Shown here piece after piece: positions 1 through 6,187 of a DNA stretch of 8,099 nucleotides. This DNA is from an uncultured Bacteroidia bacterium (lineage in GTDB: Bacteria > Bacteroidota > Bacteroidia > Bacteroidales > UBA932): NCBI GenBank assembly GCA_902795785.1, contig CADBMK010000040.1:1-8099 (forward strand), written 5' to 3'. The notes under the pieces were generated by a model that had not been told where the DNA came from, searched no databases, and was given only the letters and a program-made list of their open reading frames with translations. Position numbers and translations under genes: made by a program. Position 1 is the first letter of the stretch, and every line of letters begins with the position of its first letter.

Positions 1-287
1 GTGATTCCTGTAGAGGCCTCTACCATGAAAAGTACGAGGTCCGACTCATCGACGGCGATTGTGACCTGCTTGCGGATTTCGCCCTCGAAGACGTCGTCCG
101 AATTGGTAGTCCAACCACCGGTGTCGACAACGGAGAATTCCCTGCCGCACCATTCACACTTGCCATAATGCCTGTCGCGGGTAACACCGGCCGTTTCATC
201 GACGATGGCCTGGCGCATACCTACGAGGCGGTTGAAAAGGGTGGATTTACCTACGTTAGGCCTTCCCACTATTGCTACAAGACTCAT
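1..287 (-). CDS. der: Ribosome biogenesis GTPase Der (EngA), N-terminal part, cut by window edge
   Basis: Der is a tandem two-domain GTPase that binds the 50S subunit and is needed for its late assembly. Only the first 95 residues, part of the first G domain, are present; the rest lies beyond base 1. Visible motifs are the G1 P-loop GRPNVGKST (residues 8-16), the G2 region TAGVTRDRHYG (32-42, with Thr36 as the G2 threonine) and G3 DTGG (55-58). The spacing and wording of these motifs match Der rather than Era or FeoB. The ATG at 287-285 places the P-loop at residue 8, as usual for Der, and lies 3 bases after the stop of the upstream small membrane protein gene, so it is the last visible member of the engB-prs operon. 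A Cys-x-x-Cys pair (Cys44, Cys47) sits between G2 and G3; I see no sign that it binds metal. No Shine-Dalgarno sequence is apparent. The identification is secure; the full length is unknown. Confidence 0.95.
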   Translation of the reverse strand, partial: MSLVAIVGRPNVGKSTLFNRLVGMRQAIVDETAGVTRDRHYGKCEWCGREFSVVDTGGWTTNSDDVFEGEIRKQVTIAVDESDLVLFMVEASTGI

Positions 288-290
288 AAA

Positions 291-551
291 CTATTCGTTT
301 TTAAAGAAACTGCAGCTGGCGCAGTCCGCGCCAGCCGGTTCCTTGCAAATACCACCGTTTTTTGAAGCGGCGTCTCTTCTTCTGTCCTCCTCTTCAAGCT
401 CATGCATACATTTGATGCCGAGCTTTTTCATATTCTTGTTCTTGCTGACCTCGGTCTCAGGGAACTCGCCGTTCTTTCGGAATATGATGTTGAAACACAT
501 CCCGAGAACACCGATCCCTATGAATACAAGGGCTGCAAGGAATACTTTCAT
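291..551 (-). CDS. Small one-pass membrane protein with C-terminal cysteines, unknown function
   Basis: This 86-residue protein has an N-terminal hydrophobic helix (about residues 3-24), followed by a charged soluble segment with KNGEFPETEVSKNK at 26-39, an acidic-basic stretch (51-60) and a cysteine-bearing tail. Cysteines are at 19, 48, 69, 77 and 80, with Cys77-x-x-Cys80 near the C terminus. The cysteine at 19 lies inside the membrane helix. The start follows the prs stop by 9 bases and the stop precedes the der ATG by 3 bases, so it is almost certainly a translated operon member. From memory, Bacteroidota genomes carry similar short proteins annotated only as hypothetical or 'membrane or secreted'. 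The layout, one helix then spaced cysteines, resembles NqrM-type metal-delivery proteins, but I see no sequence match good enough to claim that. The cysteine tail could bind metal or form disulfides, depending on topology. Function is unassigned. Confidence 0.8.
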   Translation of the reverse strand: MKVFLAALVFIGIGVLGMCFNIIFRKNGEFPETEVSKNKNMKKLGIKCMHELEEEDRRRDAASKNGGICKEPAGADCASCSFFKNE

Positions 552-560
552 GGACAGTTA

Positions 561-1535
561 CTATCTGATGAACTCCGTGCTTATTGGCTCGAAGTTGTAA
601 ATCTTCTTGATGATGCGTGCAAATACAGCCGCAAGTGAAACAACGTGGAACTTGCTGAGGTCAGTTCCTTCCGGTGCCCTGAGAGGAATACTGTCTGTAA
701 CGTAAACTTCCTCGAGCACTGATGCGTTGATCCTTTCGTAAGCTGCTCCTGAGAGGACGCCGTGTGTAGCGCATGCGCGTACGCTTCTGGCACCCTTGTC
801 CTTAAGGACCTGAGCGGCCTTGCAGAGTGTTCCTGCCGTATCGATCATATCGTCGATGATGATTACATCCCTGTCCTCAACGTCTCCGATGGCTGTCATC
901 GAACCGATGACGTTGGCCTTCTCACGTGTCTTGTGGCAGATGATCATAGGGCAACCGAGCTCCTTGGCGTATGAGTTTGCTCTCTTGGCGCTACCCATGT
1001 CAGGTGAAGCGATGGAGAGGTTCTCAAGGTTGAGGCTCTTGATAAGCGGAAGGAATACCTTGCTTGCGTAGAGGTGATCTACAGGGCAGTCAAAGAATCC
1101 CTGCTCCTGGTCTGCGTGAAGGTCACAGGTGATGAGTCGGCTGATGCCGGCTACGCTCATCATGTCGGCAACAAGCTTTGCTCCGATTGATGTTCTAGGC
1201 TTGTCCTTGCGGTCCTGTCTTGCCCATCCGAAGTAAGGGACAACGGCGGCAATCTGGTCTGCCGATGCTCTCTTGGCAGCGTCAACCGTAAGGAGAAGCT
1301 CCATGAGGTTGTCTGTCGGAGGGAAGGTTGACTGGATGATGAATACTGTCGCACCGCGGACAGAATCATAGAAGTAAGGCTGGAATTCGCCGTCACTGAA
1401 CTGAGGCACCTCAAGGCTACCGAGTTCTACGCGATCCTCAGGATCGCTGATTGCATTGTACTCTTCAATGACTTTCTGTGCGAAATCCTTTGAAGCTCTG
1501 CAAGAAAAGATTTTAAGTTTGTGTTCTTTAAACAT
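561..1535 (-). CDS. prs: Ribose-phosphate pyrophosphokinase (PRPP synthetase)
   Basis: This cytoplasmic enzyme converts ribose 5-phosphate and ATP to PRPP and AMP, feeding purine, pyrimidine, NAD, histidine and tryptophan synthesis. The 324-residue product is close to the usual 310-320 for class I enzymes. Motifs in order are FSDGE (46-50), the ATP-binding flexible loop YFGWARQDRK (101-110), the metal and ATP site DLHADQEQGFF (138-148), SPDMGSAKRA (177-186, where many relatives have SPDVGG), KTR (202-204), and the PRPP-binding loop DVIIIDDMIDTAGTL (223-237). The reading frame stays open upstream to 1640, but that extension lies inside engB and is not family-like. The ATG at 1535-1533 gives the expected start MFKEHKLKIFS and falls 5 bases after the engB stop, which favours it. 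No clear Shine-Dalgarno sequence precedes it. It probably shares the engB promoter. Confidence 0.97.
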   Translation of the reverse strand: MFKEHKLKIFSCRASKDFAQKVIEEYNAISDPEDRVELGSLEVPQFSDGEFQPYFYDSVRGATVFIIQSTFPPTDNLMELLLTVDAAKRASADQIAAVVPYFGWARQDRKDKPRTSIGAKLVADMMSVAGISRLITCDLHADQEQGFFDCPVDHLYASKVFLPLIKSLNLENLSIASPDMGSAKRANSYAKELGCPMIICHKTREKANVIGSMTAIGDVEDRDVIIIDDMIDTAGTLCKAAQVLKDKGARSVRACATHGVLSGAAYERINASVLEEVYVTDSIPLRAPEGTDLSKFHVVSLAAVFARIIKKIYNFEPISTEFIR

Positions 1536-1540
1536 ACTAA

Positions 1541-2137
1541 CTATACTGGATTCAGAATCATTTCGATGTAATCGAGGATAGAGTCTTTGCCAAGGCCTGT
1601 CTGAGCTGAACTTACAAACAGCATCGGCAGCTCCGTCCATCTCTCGAGAAACTGACGCTTGATTTTTTCAATCTGGGTCTCACGCGCAACCGGACCCATT
1701 TTGTCTCCCTTGGTGAAAATGATTGCGAAAGGAAGTCCGCTTTTGTAAACCTCTTCAAGGAATTCCTCATCTGTTCCCGTCAGGTCGTGCCTGCAGTCAA
1801 TCAGGACAAAGAGCAGTTTCAGCTCTTCTGAATTGCTGAGGTAATCGCTGACGATTTCTGCGAGTTTCTTCCTTTCCGGGGCAGGGAGTTTTGCGTATCC
1901 GTATCCGGGAAGGTCAACAATGTACCAGCTGCCGTTAATCTGAAAGTGGTTCACCAGTTTGGTTTTGCCGGGGGTGGAAGAAGTCATTGCAAGCTTCTTG
2001 TTTCCTACGAGCATGTTGATAAGTGAGGACTTTCCTACGTTCGAGCGGCCGATAAATGCTATTTCAGGAAGTTGTACGGCCGGGCGGCCCGATGTTCTCG
2101 TGCTGCTGCCGGCGAATTTCGCTTCTGAAATTTTCAT
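1541..2137 (-). CDS. engB: Ribosome biogenesis GTP-binding protein EngB (YsxC/YihA)
   Basis: EngB is a small single-domain TrmE-Era family GTPase, usually essential, acting in 50S subunit assembly. The 198-residue length is typical. All G motifs are visible: G1 GRSNVGKS (30-37), G2 STPGKT (54-59), the EngB-specific G3 DLPGYGYAKLP (75-85), G4 TKGDK (142-146, usually TKADK in relatives, with the required Lys and Asp kept) and G5 SSAQTG (176-181). The start MKISEAKFAGSS is the normal beginning for this family. It is the first gene of the leftward operon, and a TATATTTG promoter element lies 27 bases upstream. The neighbouring der gene encodes another 50S-assembly GTPase, which fits a shared growth-linked operon. 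The identification is secure. Confidence 0.96.
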   Translation of the reverse strand: MKISEAKFAGSSTRTSGRPAVQLPEIAFIGRSNVGKSSLINMLVGNKKLAMTSSTPGKTKLVNHFQINGSWYIVDLPGYGYAKLPAPERKKLAEIVSDYLSNSEELKLLFVLIDCRHDLTGTDEEFLEEVYKSGLPFAIIFTKGDKMGPVARETQIEKIKRQFLERWTELPMLFVSSAQTGLGKDSILDYIEMILNPV

Positions 2138-2163
2138 TGTTCCGATCCTATCCGTTTAGGCTG

Positions 2164-2171
2164 CAAATATA
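2164..2171 (-). promoter_or_regulatory. Likely -7 promoter element for engB operon (TATATTTG)
   Basis: Read on the minus strand, these bases are TATATTTG, an exact match to the Bacteroidota primary sigma factor -7 consensus TAnnTTTG. They lie 27 bases before the engB ATG, which would give a leader of roughly 20 bases. I do not see a clear TTTG at the expected -33 position, only AT-rich sequence, so the call rests on the -7 match, its location in the only intergenic gap and its orientation. Confidence 0.6.
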
Positions 2172-2192
2172 GTAAAATTGAATGAAATTTTA

Positions 2193-2200
2193 TAGATTTG
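2193..2200 (+). promoter_or_regulatory. Likely -7 promoter element for glycogen operon (TAGATTTG)
   Basis: TAGATTTG matches the Bacteroidota -7 consensus TAnnTTTG exactly and ends 19 bases before the glgB ATG, predicting a very short leader of about 14 bases. No convincing TTTG -33 element is visible at normal spacing. The leader is A- and G-rich (aaggaagcgaaagagtaa), which suits Bacteroidota translation starts. The element lies 21 bases from the opposing engB element, so the two promoters probably share or compete for the same 82-base region. Confidence 0.55.
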
Positions 2201-2219
2201 TAAGGAAGCGAAAGAGTAA

Positions 2220-4220
2220 ATGAAAGACCAGAAGATATACGACACTGACCCCTATCTTCTGCCGTACAAGGAAGTTATCGATAACAGATCACTCAGGATC
2301 TCAGCCCTGAGGAACAGGATATCCCGTGACGGAAGCCTTTCAAAAGGCATTAACAACCATCTGTTCTACGGTCTGCACAGAACGCGGGACGGCGGTTGGG
2401 TTTTCCGTGAATGGGCTCCGCATGCTACAAGGATCTATCTTATCGGTGATTTCAATAACTGGCAGAAGTCCCCGGCATATGCCCTCAAACCCATAGGTGA
2501 CGGTAACTGGGAGATTGTTCTCGACCGGATGTTCCTGCGCCACGGTGATTTGTACAAACTTTTCATCGAATGGCCCGGGGGCGGCGCGGAGCGTATCCCG
2601 GCTTATGTGACCAGGGCTGTCCAGGATCCTGACACCAAGGCCTTCGCCGCCCAGGTGTGGGCCCCTGAAAACGGGTATGTGTGGAAACGTCGGGCTCCAA
2701 AGCCGTCAAAGAATCCTCTCATCTATGAATGTCACATAGGAATGAGTTCCGAGAAGGAAGAAGTGGCGTCCTTCGATTACTTCCGAAGGGAGGTCCTTCC
2801 CCGTGTGAAGAAGCTCGGATATGACACTCTCCAGATAATGGCCCTTCAGGAGCACCCGTATTACGGCTCTTTCGGATATCAGGTCTCAAACTTCTTTGCC
2901 CTTAGTTCCCGTTTCGGAACGCCGGAACAGTTCAAGGCCCTTGTGGATGCCGCCCATGGAATGGGTATCTCGGTCATTATGGACGTGGTGCATTCCCATT
3001 CGGTAAGCAATGAACTTGAGGGACTAGGTTGCTTTGACGGACATGAGGACCTGTATTTCTATCCCGGAGAGCGCGGCCGTCACCCTGCGTGGGGGTCACG
3101 ATGCTTCGATTACGGAAAGGATGAGGTCCGATACTTCCTCCTTTCAAACCTGAAATTCTGGCTGGAAGAGTATCATCTTGACGGATTCCGTTTTGACGGC
3201 GTCACCAGTATGCTTTACTGGGACCACGGTCTGGGCCGCGATTTCGTGGGCTATGATCCGTATTTCGACTCAGGAGTGGATGAGAACGCAGTCGATTACC
3301 TTGCCCTTGCCAATATCCTTATCAGGGAGGTCAGGCCGGATGCCATCACCATCGCCGAGGATGTGTCGGGCATGGCCGGACTGGCAGCGCCCCTGGAGCG
3401 GGGCGGCATCGGGTTCGGCTTCCGGATGGCAATGGGCATCGCCGACCACTGGATAAAGTGGATCAAGGAAAAGTCCGACTGGGACTGGAGTCCGGGGGAG
3501 ATGTGGTATGAGTTGACGAACAAGCGCGCCGACGAGAGCACCATCAGTTACGCGGAGTGCCACGACCAGGCCCTGGTGGGGGACAAGACCTTGATTTTCC
3601 GCCTTATTGACAAGGAAATGTACACTTCGATGGACTGTGGGTCCAGGAATGACATCGTAAGCAGGGGAGTGGCCCTTCATAAGATGATCAGACTCTCAAC
3701 GGCGGCTACATCGGGTGGAGGATACCTGAATTTCATGGGTAACGAGTTCGGACATCCGGAGTGGATAGACTTCCCAAGGGAGGGAAACGGATGGTCTTTC
3801 AAGTATGCCCGCAGACAGTGGAGTCTGGCGGACAGCCCGTTCCTCAGATACGGCAAATTGAACGCCTTTGACGGGGATATGGTTAAATTGATCAAAAAAA
3901 CCGGAGTTTTGGCCTCAAAACCCGAGTGCATTGTGGCTGATGAGGCAAAAAAGGTGTTGATATTCAGGCGGAAAAACTATATTTTCGCTTTTAACTTCCA
4001 CCCAACTGAATCCTTTTTCGGTTATGGATTCGAATGTGAGGATGGAGTTTGGGGAGAAATATTTAATTCCGACCTTCCCGAATACGACGGATTCGGAAGA
4101 TATGAACAGGGGGAGACACATTGTACCCTCCAGGAAAAACTTGGCAGCGGGGCGTCGGTCAGCAGGCTTTACCTGTACTTGCCGTGCCGCACCGCCTTGG
4201 TGCTTGAAAAACTTAAATAG
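2220..4220 (+). CDS. glgB: 1,4-alpha-glucan branching enzyme, GH13, eukaryote-like type
   Basis: This enzyme cuts alpha-1,4 chains and transfers the piece to a 6-hydroxyl, creating the branches of glycogen. An N-terminal CBM48-like domain (about 45-150, with FREWAPHATRIYLIGDFNNW at 62-81) precedes the GH13 barrel. Barrel motifs are DVVHSH (255-260), DGFRFDGVTSMLY (321-333, nucleophile Asp326), IAED (378-381, acid/base Glu380) and YAECHDQALVGDKT (444-457, transition-state Asp449; relatives usually have Ser where Cys447 stands). An all-beta C-terminal domain follows from about 570. The phrases GVTSMLY, HDQALVGDK and DKEMYTSM are those of human and plant branching enzymes (subfamily GH13_8) rather than E. 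coli GlgB (GH13_9). The length of 666 is near the 700 of eukaryotic forms and lacks the long N1 extension of E. coli-type enzymes. It is the first gene of the rightward operon, 20 bases before the debranching enzyme. Confidence 0.96.
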   Translation: MKDQKIYDTDPYLLPYKEVIDNRSLRISALRNRISRDGSLSKGINNHLFYGLHRTRDGGWVFREWAPHATRIYLIGDFNNWQKSPAYALKPIGDGNWEIVLDRMFLRHGDLYKLFIEWPGGGAERIPAYVTRAVQDPDTKAFAAQVWAPENGYVWKRRAPKPSKNPLIYECHIGMSSEKEEVASFDYFRREVLPRVKKLGYDTLQIMALQEHPYYGSFGYQVSNFFALSSRFGTPEQFKALVDAAHGMGISVIMDVVHSHSVSNELEGLGCFDGHEDLYFYPGERGRHPAWGSRCFDYGKDEVRYFLLSNLKFWLEEYHLDGFRFDGVTSMLYWDHGLGRDFVGYDPYFDSGVDENAVDYLALANILIREVRPDAITIAEDVSGMAGLAAPLERGGIGFGFRMAMGIADHWIKWIKEKSDWDWSPGEMWYELTNKRADESTISYAECHDQALVGDKTLIFRLIDKEMYTSMDCGSRNDIVSRGVALHKMIRLSTAATSGGGYLNFMGNEFGHPEWIDFPREGNGWSFKYARRQWSLADSPFLRYGKLNAFDGDMVKLIKKTGVLASKPECIVADEAKKVLIFRRKNYIFAFNFHPTESFFGYGFECEDGVWGEIFNSDLPEYDGFGRYEQGETHCTLQEKLGSGASVSRLYLYLPCRTALVLEKLK

Positions 4221-4240
4221 AATAATTACACTGACTGCGT

Positions 4241-6187
4241 ATGGCCTTTCTAAAATTCAACAAGCAGGAACTGGTCAACCTGAATTATTCCTTGAAGAGA
4301 GAAATAATCATTGCCAACAAGATCGGCGCTTACTGCAATACGACAATCGTCGGATGCAACACGCGCCGCTATCACGGTATTCTCTCAGTCCCTGTGGAAA
4401 ATTTCAACGGACAGCAGCATCTGCTCCTGTCATCAGTTGACGAAACCCTTGTGGAGAACGGGCTGAGGTTCAACCTCGGAATCCACCGCTACGGAGATCT
4501 GTATGATCCCCGCGGCCACAAGTACATCATAGATTACGAGCAGGATCCTATGCCGACCATAACCTATAAGGTCGGCGATGTGATCATCCGTAAGGAGATT
4601 CTCCTGTTGCATCAGGAGAACCAGGTCCTGCTTCGATACACCGTCCTCGAGGCGCCAAGGAAGGTTACCCTTCAACTTAAGCCCTTCCTGGCCTTCAGGA
4701 ACATCCACGACCTCACCCACGAGAACCGGCAGATTCACGGGGCGGGAACAGCCGTCCCATCGGGAATGTCCTATTGCCTTTACGATGGGTTCCCGACGCT
4801 CTATCTGCAGATGAGTTCCTCAAAGGCTACCTATACCGAGGATCCTTGCTGGTACAAGAATATCACGTATTCCGACGAGTACCGCCGCGGATTCCCGTGC
4901 ACCGAGGACCTCTATGTGCCGGGCTGGTTCTCCGTGGACCTTACTCCGGGCAGTTCCGTAATAATCTCCGCTTCAACCTTCGAGGTTAAGCCGCTGGGTA
5001 TCACCAGGAAGTTCGACAAGGTTTCCGCAGGCCTCCCTGAAGTGAAGGAGCCTATGGATGTGCTGAAGATCTGGGGCGATACCTTCAAGTGTGACAGGAA
5101 CGGCCACAAGCAGATTACCGCCGGATTCTCCTGGCTCTATACCGGCCTTCTCAGAGAAACCCTCTTCTGCCTTCCGTCCCTGACCCTTCTTCTCGGGGAT
5201 GACAGGAACGAGTTTGAGGAAATCCTTGACAACCTCATAGCAGACAATCAGGAGAGGCTGTTCCGCAGGACCACCCAGATTGAGGCGCCTCTGACTCTGG
5301 CTCACAGCCTGCAGGCATACATCTCCTGGGGAGCGGACCCGAAGAAGGTCTGGCAGAAATATGGCGATACCGTAAAGGGTATCCTCGAGAGTTACCTTCC
5401 GGAGCACCGCAAGGAGGCTTCCGTACAGCCTAACGGCCTTATCTGGGCCCAGGCCGAGAATGTCTGCCTTACCTGGATGAATGCCTATATTGACGGAAAA
5501 CCTGTCAATGAAAGGGCCGGTTTCCAGGTTGAGGTTAATGCATACTGGTACAATTCAATCTGTTTCGCCCTTGAGAACGAGAAGCGCAGGAAGGCCACGG
5601 GAACGGCTTTCTACAAGGAATTCTCCAAGATCAAGGAACTCATTGAAGAGAATTACGAGAAGGTGTTCTGGAATCCGCGCATCCATTGCCTTGCGGATTA
5701 CGTGGGAGTTGCCGGGCAGAGCGATTCGGTCCGTCCGAACCAGCTTCTTGCCATCGCCACTCCATATACTCCGGTAAGTGACGAGACCATCCACGCGGTG
5801 ATGAATATCGTGGACAGGGAACTTGTCACAAGACGCGGAATACGTACCCTCTCTCCGCGTGACGAGAGATATAAGTCCGTGTACGAGGGTACCCAGGCTG
5901 AAAGAGACCTGGCATACCACAGGGGAAGCGCCTATGTCTGGCTGCTCCTCAGTTATGTGGGTATGGGTTTCAAGATGTTCGGAGCCTCGTTCATCAACAA
6001 GGCCGAATGGCTCATAAAGGGCTGCAACGAGGACCTGAACAAGCACGGCGTGGGCTCGTACTCCGAGCTCTATGACGGAGACCCACCTCACGAGCCGCAC
6101 GGAGCCATCGCCAGCGCAATGAGCGTGGCGGCTCTCCTTGGAATCTATGACCTTATCTCAAGATATAAGAAGGAGGAAGGAAAATGA
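4241..6187 (+). CDS. Glycogen debranching enzyme (amylo-alpha-1,6-glucosidase-like, GH133 type)
   Basis: The 648-residue protein has the bacterial/archaeal debranching layout. An N-terminal beta-rich GDE_N-type domain (about 1-265) includes the family signature NTRRYHGIL (40-48). A C-terminal alpha/alpha-barrel GDE_C-type domain (about 275-640) follows. The expected role is removal of alpha-1,6 branch stubs from glycogen; there is no signal peptide, so it should act in the cytoplasm. Family landmarks seen are LTWMNA (410-415), VEVNAYWYNS (430-439), RTLSPRDERY (535-544) and SELYDGDPPHEPHG (608-621). Glu609 in the last motif matches the proposed catalytic Glu near the C terminus of eukaryotic enzymes. 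Residue 414 is Asn, where canonical enzymes have the proposed catalytic Asp of TWMD. The usual WGRDT is LLRET (303-307). From memory, Bacteroides relatives also carry Asn and a changed RDT region, so this may be a lineage trait. The start MAFLKFNKQEL is family-like. Its stop overlaps the next gene by ATGA. Family assignment is firm; activity is less so. Confidence 0.9.
   Translation: MAFLKFNKQELVNLNYSLKREIIIANKIGAYCNTTIVGCNTRRYHGILSVPVENFNGQQHLLLSSVDETLVENGLRFNLGIHRYGDLYDPRGHKYIIDYEQDPMPTITYKVGDVIIRKEILLLHQENQVLLRYTVLEAPRKVTLQLKPFLAFRNIHDLTHENRQIHGAGTAVPSGMSYCLYDGFPTLYLQMSSSKATYTEDPCWYKNITYSDEYRRGFPCTEDLYVPGWFSVDLTPGSSVIISASTFEVKPLGITRKFDKVSAGLPEVKEPMDVLKIWGDTFKCDRNGHKQITAGFSWLYTGLLRETLFCLPSLTLLLGDDRNEFEEILDNLIADNQERLFRRTTQIEAPLTLAHSLQAYISWGADPKKVWQKYGDTVKGILESYLPEHRKEASVQPNGLIWAQAENVCLTWMNAYIDGKPVNERAGFQVEVNAYWYNSICFALENEKRRKATGTAFYKEFSKIKELIEENYEKVFWNPRIHCLADYVGVAGQSDSVRPNQLLAIATPYTPVSDETIHAVMNIVDRELVTRRGIRTLSPRDERYKSVYEGTQAERDLAYHRGSAYVWLLLSYVGMGFKMFGASFINKAEWLIKGCNEDLNKHGVGSYSELYDGDPPHEPHGAIASAMSVAALLGIYDLISRYKKEEGK
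6171..6176 (+). promoter_or_regulatory. Strong Shine-Dalgarno (AGGAGG) before the GT4 gene
   Basis: AGGAGG lies 7 bases before the ATG at 6184, inside the last codons of the debranching enzyme gene, whose C terminus reads KKEEGK. It is the only classical Shine-Dalgarno I see before a start in this window. Together with the ATGA stop/start overlap it suggests efficient re-initiation or coupling. Purine-rich Lys/Glu codons could also produce it by chance. Confidence 0.55.

Noticed and set aside
10..23. Perfect 14-base palindrome GTAGAGGCCTCTAC
   Set aside because: It lies within der codons for a conserved stretch (VEAST), has no loop and is not repeated elsewhere that I can see, so chance is the simplest explanation.
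205..638. Plus-strand open frames of 131 and 78 residues opposite the small membrane protein gene
   Set aside because: The minus-strand frame fits the operon spacing exactly and has a coherent membrane helix; the plus-strand frames cross gene borders and show no such logic.
1536..1640. 35-residue N-terminal extension of prs
   Set aside because: It lies within the engB coding sequence, and the added residues do not resemble any PRPP synthetase; the ATG at 1535 gives the normal family start.
3270..3680. 136-residue minus-strand frame opposite glgB
   Set aside because: It lies opposite the GH13 catalytic core; no motif or start signal supports it.
5555..6100. 181-residue open frame on the minus strand opposite the debranching enzyme gene
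   Set aside because: It overlaps conserved GH133 motifs on the other strand and its translation looks non-protein-like, so it is a composition artefact.
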